This document shows positions 1 to 8,146 of a stretch of 64,000 nucleotides of DNA, piece by piece (the stretch's first letter is position 1; every line of letters starts with the position of its first letter). The position numbers and the translations under genes were made by a program. Source of the DNA: Paenibacillus foliorum (GTDB lineage Bacteria; Bacillota; Bacilli; Paenibacillales; NBRC-103111); NCBI RefSeq assembly GCF_013141765.1, contig NZ_WHOD01000013.1, positions 310,001 through 374,000 of the forward strand, written 5' to 3'. The notes below the pieces were generated by a model, which worked only from the letters and a program-made list of their open reading frames with translations, had not been told where the DNA came from and did no database searches.

Positions 1-87
1 AGCCATCAAAGGATTCATAGCGGGAAATCTTTCAGCAAGTTGATTGATCGTTTGAAACCATTGATAGTCTAATTGAGATAAATGCAT
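1..87 (-). CDS. PAP2-type phosphatase (undecaprenyl-diphosphatase-like), N-terminus only
   Basis: The first 29 residues of a protein running off the left edge. It starts at ATG (87), preceded by an AAAGGAG ribosome binding site at 99-105. The residues contain INQLAERFPAMNPLM, which resembles the extreme N-terminus of bacterial PAP2/BcrC-type membrane phosphatases (F-x-x-I-N-x-L-A-x-x-x-P-x-x-x-x-L-M). Those enzymes recycle undecaprenyl pyrophosphate in wall synthesis. The catalytic motifs lie outside the window, so the call rests on this short N-terminal match only. Confidence 0.5.
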   Translation of the reverse strand, partial: MHLSQLDYQWFQTINQLAERFPAMNPLMA

Positions 88-201
88 TGCATTACTGGCT
101 CCTTTAATAGTCAGATTACCATCGGAAAGTAATCATACAATACCTAGATTAAAATCTCATGAGAGAATACTGTCGGGCCTGTTTTTTTCTCGCACAATAA
201 A

Positions 202-223
202 AACCCACTATTTTACGTGGGTT
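202..223 (-). terminator. Rho-independent terminator overlapping the yheC/D-like stop codon
   Basis: The 7-bp arms AACCCAC (202-208) and GTGGGTT (217-223) form a hairpin followed on the minus strand by a T-rich run. The stem includes the last sense codons and the stop codon of the gene it ends. Confidence 0.75.
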
Positions 224-987
224 AAGATTTTTATCTTACCGGAAAGGAGAGATTTTAAATAAGAATTTCTTAACTTCTTAATTTCTCTATACATTGTTTT
301 ATCTGTAAGTTTGTCAAACAGGCTGTGAGATGGAAAATCAAAATTGACTTCAATGATCCATATCTTTTGATGTTGATCTACAGCGAAATCTATGCCAATT
401 TGAGAAGAATACTTGTAATAATTAAATCGTTTACAAATGCAATAGCTTAAACGGATAAGTTCTTGAATTATTTTTTGTTGCTTGTTCTTGGATAAACAAA
501 GTGATTCGCTCAAAGCTTTCTCAATCGGAAGTGCGTAACCACCTCCCCTATTTACATTCGTAATAACGCTAGAACGTCCAGATACTTTGGCTAACATCCC
601 CGCATACTGCCAATGATTCTGTGAGTTACGCATCATCATGACTCTTATATCAAAGGGTCTATTATTAATTTTTGCTAAATTAATCGTTTTTTGAACGATA
701 TGGAGACTTGCTGATGTTTGTGCTTGTATAGCGTTAAAAGTAGTTTCGAGGGTTCTATAGGATTGGGTTTTCCCTTTGACTTTGATCAATTGATATTTTT
801 TGTTTTCCGACCAAGCTTTAATAATGCCTTTACCCATGTGAGACATATTCGGTTTAATATAAACGGAATGATATCGCCTCATAAAGCGATAAAATGATGT
901 CCTATTCAATACAGATGTCGGTGGTAAATAAGTTCGGATATGAGCATCCTTAAAGTAAAATTTGTGAAGCCCCAACTTACCAGGCAC
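208..987 (-). CDS. YheC/YheD family ATP-grasp protein, endospore coat-associated
   Basis: A 259-residue protein of the YheC/YheD family, ATP-grasp-fold proteins of Bacillales associated with the spore coat; their substrate is unknown. Visible family marks are a basic N-terminal segment with IKPNMSHMGKGI (phosphate-loop region), PFDIRVMMMR, a Gly-rich NVNRGGGYALP stretch, and a C-terminal metal-binding IGIDFAVD...WIIEVNFDFPS segment. The ATG at 987 has a GAGGGG-type site just upstream. It is shorter than many YheC/D proteins, because the N-terminal domain seen in B. subtilis YheC is largely absent. It is monocistronic, ended by the 202-223 hairpin. Confidence 0.85.
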   Translation of the reverse strand: MPGKLGLHKFYFKDAHIRTYLPPTSVLNRTSFYRFMRRYHSVYIKPNMSHMGKGIIKAWSENKKYQLIKVKGKTQSYRTLETTFNAIQAQTSASLHIVQKTINLAKINNRPFDIRVMMMRNSQNHWQYAGMLAKVSGRSSVITNVNRGGGYALPIEKALSESLCLSKNKQQKIIQELIRLSYCICKRFNYYKYSSQIGIDFAVDQHQKIWIIEVNFDFPSHSLFDKLTDKTMYREIKKLRNSYLKSLLSGKIKILTHVK

Positions 988-1167
988 GTTCTATCCCCTC
1001 CTTGTTATAACAACAATCTATTCTTAGGCAAGGATTTGTTTACGGCATACGCCAAAATTGTTGCAGGTATAGACCAAGGGTGAGCTGTTGATTTGATGTA
1101 CTAAAAGGAGCAAGCACTAAGAGGTTTTATGTCATAGCTAGAGATTTAATGAAATCTATGAATTGGG

Positions 1168-1191
1168 AAAAGCCCCGAATTCGGGGCTTTT
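1168..1191. terminator. Bidirectional terminator after the NlpC/P60 gene
   Basis: A perfect palindrome AAAAGCCCC-GAATTC-type core-GGGGCTTTT (1168-1191) lies 24 bases past the NlpC/P60 stop codon. T/A tracts on both sides could end transcription from either strand. Confidence 0.85.
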
Positions 1192-1214
1192 CTAAGTTTC
1201 TTCTCTTAGTCGGA

Positions 1215-1874
1215 TTAATGTTCTCCTTGCTGATTCCCACCTTCAGAGGATCTATTTGAAGACACCCGTTTTGGCTGAGAGGAATGCTTGGAGGCTGGCT
1301 TTGCCGGTTTATACGAATGTTGAGGAGCAGGTTGTGGAGCAGGAACAGCCACAGCTTGTCCGCCACCTGCGATTACGCGACGGGCGGTTACGAAAGTTCT
1401 GTCCCAAGTGCTGCCCGCAAAATTGGAAATCGTAACGCCTATTCCTACTCTGTAGGTATGGAGGATTTGTCCGTTCCCCATGTAAATGCCTACGTGATTA
1501 ATAGTTCCGTCACGATTTGTATCGGAGAATATTAAATCACCCGCTTGCAATTGACTTTTAGATACAGCGGTACCGACTCCGGCTTGCTGTCTTGACGAGC
1601 GGGGAATGCTGATACCATTTTGCTTAAAAACATATTGGGTGAATGATGAACAATCAAAAGCATCCGTTCTTCCCGATGAAGCCCCAAATTGATAGCGGAC
1701 TCCTAGAAAGTGTTTTCCTGTTGATATAACATTGTTTGCCACAGATGAACTTGATACGGTGGCCGCATGAGCAGATTGAGGTGTTAGCAGCATACTTCCT
1801 GAAAAAGCAACCGAGAGGCTGAGACTGATTCCCACTAGTGTTTTACCAAAATGGTTTTTCTTCGTGTTATTCAT
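1215..1874 (-). CDS. Secreted NlpC/P60 cell-wall endopeptidase
   Basis: A 219-residue exported peptidoglycan hydrolase. It has a Sec signal peptide (basic MNNTKKNHFGK, hydrophobic core, AHA-A cleavage near residue 38). The NlpC/P60 domain (about 48-165) carries the catalytic Cys in FDCSSFTQYVF, the His in INHVGIYMGNG and a third polar residue near ILHTYR. The family cuts gamma-D-glutamyl-diaminopimelate bonds. The last 50 residues are a Pro/Lys/Ser-rich tail, perhaps for wall association; no LysM or SH3 domain is seen. The start is set by TAGGAGG a few bases before the ATG. It is monocistronic. Confidence 0.92.
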   Translation of the reverse strand: MNNTKKNHFGKTLVGISLSLSVAFSGSMLLTPQSAHAATVSSSSVANNVISTGKHFLGVRYQFGASSGRTDAFDCSSFTQYVFKQNGISIPRSSRQQAGVGTAVSKSQLQAGDLIFSDTNRDGTINHVGIYMGNGQILHTYRVGIGVTISNFAGSTWDRTFVTARRVIAGGGQAVAVPAPQPAPQHSYKPAKPASKHSSQPKRVSSNRSSEGGNQQGEH

Positions 1875-2114
1875 AGCTTCCTCCTAAGGGTTTGTCTGGT
1901 TTAGGCGTTTGCCCAAGAACACCATACCACAAGAATAATTTCTATAAATTTCCATATCGGAAGAAAACCCTTGTGCAGATTGACATATAAGGCTTTTATT
2001 AGAAACTCATTAGAAAAACTTAATATACATAAGTCTTGACAAGGAGATGCATTACAGGAAATAAAACCAAATACATTTCTCATCAAATTCTAATGATCCT
2101 TTTATGAGGATCTC

Positions 2115-2372
2115 ATGCGGAAAGCTTATGATTAGTTTGTCGAATTACAGCAATTAGAGCAGCAGGCCAAGATTACAAAAGTACAAGCAGGCGAGATCGC
2201 GCTACAAAAAGTGAATGGAACTATTATTAAAGCTCAACTGGAAGATGAAGATGGAACGGCCGTATACAGCGTTATCATTAAAGACAGTAAAAATGAAACC
2301 ATGGAAGTCAAGGTGGATGCAAGCACAGGTACTGTTGTAAAGGTCGAACAAGATAATCAATACTACTATTAA
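2115..2372 (+). pseudogene. Degenerate PepSY-domain protein gene with in-frame TAG
   Basis: Reading from ATG at 2115 gives MRKAYD, then TAG (2133-2135), then an open frame of 78 residues to TAA at 2372. The open part contains ITKVQAGEIALQKVNGTII, AVYSVIIKD and EVKVDASTGTVVKVEQD, a clear PepSY domain ending in the usual acidic/tyrosine tail. No signal peptide or usable start precedes the open part, so the export region appears lost. A terminator directly follows the stop, and the intact two-component system starts 145 bases on. PepSY proteins often sit beside such systems, so this may be its eroded accessory gene. Confidence 0.75.
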
Positions 2373-2409
2373 CATCCTTTTGTAGAAGTTTGCATAAGGA
2401 TGTTTTTCT
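2371..2409 (+). terminator. Terminator of the PepSY remnant
   Basis: Arms ACATCCTT (2372-2379) and AAGGATGT (2396-2403) are followed by TTTTCTTTT. The hairpin starts at the stop codon of the PepSY remnant and isolates the downstream regulator gene. Confidence 0.75.
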
Positions 2410-2517
2410 TTTATTCGTTTTCAAATGAACTTATGGAAATATTAATATTTCTATATATAAATGAGGCATACTTATATAGAAATTAACTGCATAAACCATG
2501 AATTTGAGGGTTTTCGT

Positions 2518-3189
2518 ATGATAAAAATTCTTGTCGTAGAAGATGATGAAAGCTTTGCACGTTTTATTGAGCTCGAGCTTGAGCATGAATCCTATTCAGT
2601 AACGATCGCTGATGATGGAAGAAAAGGATTGGAGCTCGCTATAGCGGAAGAATGGAACATTATCTTATTAGATGTCATGCTGCCAGAATTAAATGGATTT
2701 GAAGTATGCCGAAGGATTCGAAATGTAAAGAAAACACCTATCATAATGCTGACTGCAAGAGATAGTGTAATGGACCGGGTTTCAGGCCTGGATAGTGGTG
2801 CAGATGACTATATTTCAAAGCCTTTTGCGATTGAGGAGTTACTTGCGCGAATTCGTGCCATGCTTAGACGCTTCGATAATAGTGAAGTTACGGAATCTTC
2901 TAATCTCCACTTTCGCGATCTGAGTATAAATAATGAATCGAGAATTGTGAAAAGGGGATCAGACATTATTGATCTGACCAAACGTGAATATGATCTTCTT
3001 CTTGTATTTATGGAAAACGTCAATCGCGTACTTACGCGTGAAATCCTTTTGGATAAAGTCTGGGGATACGATGCAGAGGTTGAAACCAATGTGGTGGATG
3101 TTTATGTGCGCTATCTAAGAACTAAATTGGGGCATTCGGAAGAAAACTATATACATACATTGCGTGGTATAGGATATGTGATGAGATGA
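2518..3189 (+). CDS. OmpR/PhoB-family response regulator
   Basis: A 223-residue two-domain regulator. The N-terminal receiver has the acidic pair in VVEDDES, the phospho-acceptor Asp in ILLDVMLP, T in MLTARD and K in YISKPF. The C-terminal winged helix has LTKREYDLL and RGIGYVMR. The start is taken at ATG 2518, not the upstream in-frame ATG 2461, because GAGGG (2506-2510) sits 7 bases before it and the protein then begins at the normal place for the family. The kinase gene follows after 7 bases. The signal sensed is unknown; the PepSY remnant just upstream may have belonged to the same circuit. Confidence 0.93.
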   Translation: MIKILVVEDDESFARFIELELEHESYSVTIADDGRKGLELAIAEEWNIILLDVMLPELNGFEVCRRIRNVKKTPIIMLTARDSVMDRVSGLDSGADDYISKPFAIEELLARIRAMLRRFDNSEVTESSNLHFRDLSINNESRIVKRGSDIIDLTKREYDLLLVFMENVNRVLTREILLDKVWGYDAEVETNVVDVYVRYLRTKLGHSEENYIHTLRGIGYVMR

Positions 3190-3196
3190 TAATAAG

Positions 3197-4594
3197 ATGA
3201 TGAAGTTTACTGGAATTCCGATCAAATGGAAATTGATGATAGGGTCATTTATTTTCTTAATTGTTCTATTCTTTGCTTATAACGCGGCACAATATATCGT
3301 CATTAACCATTGGCTCTTGAACCAAACAGAAGAAGAAATACGCAAGGATATGGATGAAATACAAGGTTATTTTATTGAAAAACAGTCCGATGCAAAAGAT
3401 ATTGCAAATGCTAACGCTTTTATCGAAAAATTAGTTAAAAACAATCAATTAATTCGTATTCTAAACAATGAAGGAATCCCGATTTTAACGGTGAGCAATG
3501 AATTGCCGGAAGATTGGGTTGATCCGAAGACGGTATTAAAGCCAGAGTTATCACGCATATGGCACTTTGATGATCACTTGATTATAATGCGCAGCCCATT
3601 TAAGACAAGTAATTTTGTCGGAACCGTAGAGATCATTAACAATCTAGAAGCATTAGATAAGTTGAATGATAATCTGAATATTGTTATGCTTTCTGGAGGA
3701 ATGCTAGCTATCCTATTGAGTGGTTTAGGAGGGTTACTCTTAACCCGTCAGCTACTTAAGCCCATACAGTCTATAATAGTTACGATGAAAAAGATAATGA
3801 AAAACGGCCTACAAGAGCGTGTAGTCTTTCACGATAATAGAGATGAATTGTCCTATTTAGCCATACTTTTCAACGAGATGATGGGGCAGCTTGAAAAATC
3901 TTTTCGACAGCAAAAGCAGTTTGTAGAGGATGCATCACATGAGCTTCGAACTCCAATTTCGATTATTGAAGGCTATCTATCCTTGCTAAATCGATGGGGA
4001 AAAGAAGATCCTAAGATATTAGATGAATCGCTGTCTGCGGCAATGAAGGAGACCACTCGATTAAGAAAGCTTGTTCAAGAATTGTTAGAGCTTTCTCAAG
4101 TTGATTCCATTAAAGGTAACGAAATAAAGGAATATACAGATCCAAGGCCCATAATTCAACAGCTCGTGAATGACCTTTCTATTCTTCATCCGGATTTCAA
4201 ATTTATCCTTCATATGAACAAATTCCTTGAAGGTCACCTGATTATACCTTCACATCATTTGAAGCAAATTGTATTGATCGTTTTGGATAATGCCGTTAAA
4301 TATTCACTTCACGATAAAACTATTGAAATCAATGTTAGTACATTACAAAATAATACGGTAAATATACAAATTGTTGACCAGGGGATAGGCATTCCTGAAG
4401 AGGATCTACCGTTTGTGTTTGACCGGTTTTATAGAGTAGATAAGGCGCGCAGCCGTAAACAGGGAGGAAGCGGTCTGGGACTTGCTATTGCTAAACGTAT
4501 TGCTCATACATATCACGGGGATATAATAATCAGAAATAACGAAAATAAGGGTATAAGTGTAACCATTTCGCTGCCTTTTATTTCTGAAATATAG
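3197..4594 (+). CDS. Membrane sensor histidine kinase, HAMP type
   Basis: A 465-residue kinase paired with the regulator 7 bases upstream. Features in order: TM helix (about 13-35), an extracytoplasmic sensor of about 120 residues, a second TM helix (about 158-180), HAMP linker, HisKA with phospho-acceptor His in DASHELRTPIS, then HATPase with N-box IVLDNAVKYS, G1 DQGIGIPEED, F-box FDRFYRVDKA and G2 GGSGLGLAIA. All catalytic motifs are intact. The sensor domain is not recognised. The ATGATG start allows 3197 or 3200. It resembles B. subtilis-type EnvZ/OmpR pairs without a clear orthologue. Confidence 0.92.
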   Translation: MMKFTGIPIKWKLMIGSFIFLIVLFFAYNAAQYIVINHWLLNQTEEEIRKDMDEIQGYFIEKQSDAKDIANANAFIEKLVKNNQLIRILNNEGIPILTVSNELPEDWVDPKTVLKPELSRIWHFDDHLIIMRSPFKTSNFVGTVEIINNLEALDKLNDNLNIVMLSGGMLAILLSGLGGLLLTRQLLKPIQSIIVTMKKIMKNGLQERVVFHDNRDELSYLAILFNEMMGQLEKSFRQQKQFVEDASHELRTPISIIEGYLSLLNRWGKEDPKILDESLSAAMKETTRLRKLVQELLELSQVDSIKGNEIKEYTDPRPIIQQLVNDLSILHPDFKFILHMNKFLEGHLIIPSHHLKQIVLIVLDNAVKYSLHDKTIEINVSTLQNNTVNIQIVDQGIGIPEEDLPFVFDRFYRVDKARSRKQGGSGLGLAIAKRIAHTYHGDIIIRNNENKGISVTISLPFISEI

Positions 4595-4703
4595 AACCAT
4601 CCTATAATATAACGCTCAAATCACTAAAGATATACTGTTGTTATTTAGAAACAAAAAATCCAGAGGTGGATAAAGTGCAACTGTGTGAGGGAGATAAGAT
4701 GTC

Positions 4704-6014
4704 ATGAAGAGGAAATCATTGATATACTCGTTGCTGGTGGTTCTTGCAGTCACTTTTGTTATATGTTCCTGCGAATCCTCGGAGGTGTCACCTAGCCCAT
4801 CACTATCACCTACGCCAGTAACTTCCACGTCTCCTTCGCTTTCAAAGGAAACCGAGCTTCTTGGACAAATATTGGATTCAGCCCGAGAAGGAAGGGTTTG
4901 GATTAACGAATTTGTCGTAGGCCAAAGTACGATCGATCAAGTTGAAAGTCAATGGGGAAAATCAGATACCAATGATGAAGCTGGATTAGGTATGTACGCT
5001 TCTTTTACCGGACGAAAAGCCTCCTTTGGGTATAACAAATTAAATCGACTTGTATTTGACAGCCGTTCTTACGATCAAAGCCTTCAAAATTTGACACTCG
5101 ATATTATTGTCCAATCATTAGGGCCCTCAGACAGTAAAACAGAAATCGGTACTGATGATATCTATATCTATAAGGTTTCTCCCAAAAATCAATTGAAATT
5201 CATTATCCCCAAAGGGACATCCAAGGTTGATCATATCTCGGTCTTTTCTGAAGGAAGCGTACTAAAAGAGGCGGAAATGCAGCCCGTGTCCAAGGGAAAT
5301 TACTTTTTGAGCATTGAAGGGAAATCCAATCAATTAACACAAACAGCTTGGGCAAAAATGCTGGATTGGCGCAAAACGATCGTTGATTTTGCCAAATCCC
5401 ATCAAGGAGATCTATATATTAATGGTGCCGATGAAAAAAAGGTTGCCTTAACTTTTGATGATGGCCCAGATGATCAAACAACGCCAGCTGTTCTGGATAT
5501 TTTGAATACATATAAGGTTAAGGGAAGCTTCTTTTTTATCGGAAAACAAGTAAATCCATACATGGATGTAGTCAAAAGGGTGTATGACAACGGGCATTTG
5601 GTGCTAAACCACAGTTTTAATCACGATGACTATACCAAATTGGACGCCAATCAAATTCATGCCGACATGAAAAAAACAGAAGACGCTATCCGAGCTGTAA
5701 TTGGTAAAACTCCAGCAATTATGCGTACGCCATACGGCGCAACGAATCATAAAGTATTAACCGCCGTGAAACAAGAGGGAGTCACCGTTGTACTTTGGTC
5801 TATTGACACACTGGATTGGTCCCAAAAGGAAAGTGACAATATCGTAAATAATGTGATTTCCAACGTAAGAAACGGTGATATTATTCTAATGCACACCAGC
5901 AAAAAGCAAACGGTAAACATCGAAGCATTACCAAAAATCATTGAGCAACTTCAGAAAAAAGGATTTTCCATCGTCGACTTGGAGACCTTGTTAGGCGTTC
6001 ATGCTTATAAATAA
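4704..6014 (+). CDS. Lipoprotein with DUF4309 (YjgB-like) domain fused to a polysaccharide deacetylase
   Basis: A 436-residue protein in three parts. An N-terminal hydrophobic signal with an atypical lipobox (VICSC, Cys near 23) is followed by a Ser/Pro/Thr linker. Residues about 50-190 match DUF4309 as in B. subtilis YjgB (VGQSTIDQVESQWGKSD, KASFGYNKLNRLVF). Residues about 240-430 form a NodB-type carbohydrate esterase 4 domain with TFDDGPDD, the metal-binding HSFNH, RTPYGA, SIDTLDW and IILMHTS. CE4 enzymes remove N-acetyl groups from peptidoglycan or chitin-like sugars. All expected metal and acid/base positions are present. It is probably surface-anchored and acts on the wall; the exact substrate is open. 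Confidence 0.88.
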   Translation: MKRKSLIYSLLVVLAVTFVICSCESSEVSPSPSLSPTPVTSTSPSLSKETELLGQILDSAREGRVWINEFVVGQSTIDQVESQWGKSDTNDEAGLGMYASFTGRKASFGYNKLNRLVFDSRSYDQSLQNLTLDIIVQSLGPSDSKTEIGTDDIYIYKVSPKNQLKFIIPKGTSKVDHISVFSEGSVLKEAEMQPVSKGNYFLSIEGKSNQLTQTAWAKMLDWRKTIVDFAKSHQGDLYINGADEKKVALTFDDGPDDQTTPAVLDILNTYKVKGSFFFIGKQVNPYMDVVKRVYDNGHLVLNHSFNHDDYTKLDANQIHADMKKTEDAIRAVIGKTPAIMRTPYGATNHKVLTAVKQEGVTVVLWSIDTLDWSQKESDNIVNNVISNVRNGDIILMHTSKKQTVNIEALPKIIEQLQKKGFSIVDLETLLGVHAYK

Positions 6015-6148
6015 TCAAAGAACCCTCTATCGCTGCAATGGATAATATGAGTTAACCAATTCGTTGAAAGCCCATTTTTTGAACCGTCCACTCTAATGAC
6101 GGAAGACTTTCATAAACTGGTGAAGTGACATGGAGGGAGGAAGACTAA

Positions 6149-6256
6149 ATGGGGTTTGACGGAGGACTTGGTGGCGGTATCGGAATTGGAATGACTGCCG
6201 CAGGCGTAATTCTTGTTTTATTCATACTTCTTGTGATTACGGGTGGCGGCATCTAG
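6149..6256 (+). CDS. YjcZ-family small hydrophobic sporulation peptide
   Basis: A 35-residue ORF with a very strong ribosome binding site (GGAGGGAGG at 6132-6140). It is Gly-rich at the N-terminus (MGFDGGLGGG), with one hydrophobic helix around GVILVLFILLVITGGG. This fits the YjcZ family, tiny hydrophobic peptides of Bacillales linked to sporulation and the spore envelope. It is too short for normal ORF cut-offs. A terminator follows at 6270-6299, supporting a discrete transcription unit. Confidence 0.75.
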   Translation: MGFDGGLGGGIGIGMTAAGVILVLFILLVITGGGI

Positions 6257-6269
6257 TGCTAGTATTTTG

Positions 6270-6299
6270 AAAAGCGGATGCTTAGGCAGCCGCTTTTTT
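6270..6299 (+). terminator. Terminator of the YjcZ-like gene
   Basis: Arms AAAAGCGG (6270-6277) and CCGCTTTT (6290-6297) with a T-run, 14 bases after the stop codon. Confidence 0.85.
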
Positions 6300-6560
6300 C
6301 GTTTTCATTTTAGACTACAAATTGAAGTAATTGGGGCGATGTTAGCAATCGGAGGAAGCATGCCGGAGAAATACCGTGCAACCGCAAAGGGGGGACTCGC
6401 CGCCACACCGACTGGTAAATTATGAACGGACGTGAATGATAATCCTTTCATTTACAAATAGTAACTGTAGAAATTTTACAACTATTTATATAAGAGTCAT
6501 GGGAGGGAGATATTATAAATTACAAGAAACTTATGATGCTGCGTAATAAGAAAACTTGGA
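6300..6560. other. Stretch without a recognised gene
   Basis: Between the YjcZ terminator and the GerA remnant. A 21-codon frame starting at 6359 reads MPEKYRATAKGGLAATPTGK and has a GGAGG-like site upstream, but matches no family I know. The local purine-rich sequence was considered as a riboswitch and no known class fitted. The right part, upstream of 6561, may hold decayed 5' GerA sequence. Confidence 0.4.
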
Positions 6561-6827
6561 ATGATGATCAAATCCCCAATTCCATGCAAACGGGACGGTT
6601 TTACCGAAACCTTACGGATTAATACGAGTTTAGTAAGGAGAAGAATCCGAAGCGCTCGATTAAAATTAGAACCTTTGGTCATTGGAGAGCTGTCTCAGAC
6701 CGACGTTGTGATCCTTTATATTGAGGGAATTGCTAAAAGTACTATGATCGAGGAAGTACGCAAAAGATTAAGCTGCAATCAAATTGATGCCGAAATTGGG
6801 GAAATCTCTGCAATTGAAAAAGAATGA
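6561..6827 (+). pseudogene. Fragment of a GerA-family germination receptor subunit
   Basis: An open frame of 88 codons encoding a piece of GerA/GerKA-type proteins: DGFTETLRINTSLVRRRIRS, LKLEPLVIGELSQTDVVILY, EGIAKSTMIEEVRKRL, then residues resembling the start of the next conserved block (QIDAEIGEIS). Intact family members are about 450-520 residues with membrane spans after this region. Here both the N-terminal part and all membrane segments are missing and the reading frame stops abruptly. It is therefore a remnant, not a functional nutrient receptor. A terminator lies 59 bases past the end. Confidence 0.85.
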
Positions 6828-6885
6828 GATTCAATAAGCCGTTGCATTCAAATTAGAATAAGCTGTAATCCCACCCCCTTCCATT

Positions 6886-6915
6886 AACCCTGTCCAACAA
6901 GGACAGGGTTATTTA
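6886..6915 (+). terminator. Rho-independent terminator after the GerA remnant
   Basis: The 10-bp arms AACCCTGTCC and GGACAGGGTT (6886-6910) form a perfect stem with a 5-base loop, followed by an A/T-rich run. Confidence 0.85.
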
Positions 6916-6984
6916 TTATTTTTGTCAAAACATAAAAAAGGGGATTTACAAAAGATGGAGTACAGCATATAGTTATTCATATAA

Positions 6985-7000
6985 GTTTCCTTAGGGAAAC
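6985..7000. promoter_or_regulatory. MntR/DtxR-like operator upstream of the multicopper oxidase operon
   Basis: GTTTCC-TTAG-GGAAAC, with flanking AA on both sides, is an inverted repeat about 85 bases before the multicopper oxidase start. It resembles Bacillus MntR boxes (consensus-like CTTAAGGAAAC half). It shares the GTTTnCCT pattern with the operator before mntH in this same window (20372-20403). Binding by a manganese-type DtxR-family repressor is inferred. Confidence 0.45.
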
Positions 7001-7087
7001 AAAATGGCGTTAAACTAAAATTTTTGGTGTTGGCATAAAAACGTTTGCGTTTGAATAGGCTGTTCAATTTTGGAAGGAGGTTTAATT

Positions 7088-8134
7088 ATGAAGGACAGTA
7101 AAAAATGGTCCAGAAGGGCCATTGTGAAAGCAGGAGTGACCGGGGCTGCGGCTTTTATAGGGAGTACGTGGCTTTCACCCAATTTTTGGGGCACAAAAAC
7201 GGCATTGGCAACGGGTACACATGAGAATCACTCGTCAAGCAATCCGTCGAATTCACAGCTTCACCAAGGAATGAAGCATGGGTACGATCCTGGTACAGAA
7301 GTTACAGAAGGTCTGAAAGCTGCCAGACATGCACTTACCTCATTTGATTATGGCAAGGTGAGTACTAATGCCGACGGAAGAACGATTCGCGAATACGATA
7401 TGATAGCAGTTGAACAAGAAGTAGAAATTGCTAAAGGCATCAAGTTTCCGGGGTGGACATATAACGGAACGATTCCGGGTCCAACGCTGCGTTGTACGGA
7501 AGGAGATATTATTCGCGTTAAATTTTATAACAACTCTACTCATCCGCACTCTATACATTTTCATGGTATCCACCCTACAAATATGGACGGTTTAGAAGCA
7601 GTGCTACCGGGTCAGACATTTGTATATGAGTTTGCTGCGAAACCGGCTGGCATGCAGGTATATCATTGCCATGTAGCACCCCTGCGCAGGCATATTCATA
7701 AAGGGCTTTACGGCAACTTCATTATTGATCCCAAGAAACCGCGAGCTGCAGCTAAAGAGTTCAACATGGTTATGAATGGTTATGATTTGGATTTGGATGG
7801 CGAGAACGAGATCTATACAGTAAACGGATATGCTTTTGCCTATCAGCAGGAGCCAATCAAGGTGAAAACAGGGGAATTGGTTCGGATTTATTTAAGCAAT
7901 CTTACGGAATTTGATTTGATCAATTCATTTCATTTACATGCGAACTACTTCAATTATTATGCTACCGGTGCAGATCCTGAAGCTCGGCCAAGTTTTACGG
8001 ACACCATCATGCAATGTCAAGGGGAACGCGGTATTTTAGAAATTACATTCCCAGAGCCAGGTCGTTATATGTTTCATGCGCATCAAAGTGAATTCGCTGA
8101 GCTTGGTTGGATGGGCTTTTTCTTAGCGGAATAA
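7088..8134 (+). CDS. Tat-exported two-domain multicopper oxidase (NirK/laccase-like)
   Basis: A 348-residue cupredoxin-fold oxidase. A twin-arginine signal (KKWSRRAIVKAG) is followed by a hydrophobic stretch ending near ALATG, so it is folded in the cytoplasm and exported by Tat. Copper ligands are visible in HSIHFHGIH (about 155-160), QVYHCHVAPLRRHIH (about 191, the Cys-His type 1 region), NSFHLHAN (about 280) and YMFHAHQSEF (about 327). The two-domain layout matches small laccases and NirK-like proteins; the substrate could be a metal ion such as Mn(II), Fe(II) or Cu(I), or a phenol. Start 7088 is chosen because GGAAGGAGG just before it overlaps the upstream in-frame ATG at 7070. It heads an operon with the ZIP protein (12-base gap) and TatA. 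Confidence 0.88.
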   Translation: MKDSKKWSRRAIVKAGVTGAAAFIGSTWLSPNFWGTKTALATGTHENHSSSNPSNSQLHQGMKHGYDPGTEVTEGLKAARHALTSFDYGKVSTNADGRTIREYDMIAVEQEVEIAKGIKFPGWTYNGTIPGPTLRCTEGDIIRVKFYNNSTHPHSIHFHGIHPTNMDGLEAVLPGQTFVYEFAAKPAGMQVYHCHVAPLRRHIHKGLYGNFIIDPKKPRAAAKEFNMVMNGYDLDLDGENEIYTVNGYAFAYQQEPIKVKTGELVRIYLSNLTEFDLINSFHLHANYFNYYATGADPEARPSFTDTIMQCQGERGILEITFPEPGRYMFHAHQSEFAELGWMGFFLAE

Positions 8135-8146
8135 GGAGGGGATATA

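Noticed and set aside
1127..1366. 79-codon frame overlapping the NlpC/P60 gene on the same strand
   Set aside because: It overlaps the well-supported coding sequence out of frame, has no ribosome site, and covers the terminator.
4406..4828. Minus-strand frames between kinase and deacetylase genes
   Set aside because: Antisense or intergenic shadows with no ribosome sites.
6320..6425. Possible riboswitch or tRNA-like element in a purine-rich region
   Set aside because: No known riboswitch core (c-di-GMP, cobalamin, c-di-AMP, fluoride, SAM) fits by eye, and no downstream intact gene would be controlled.
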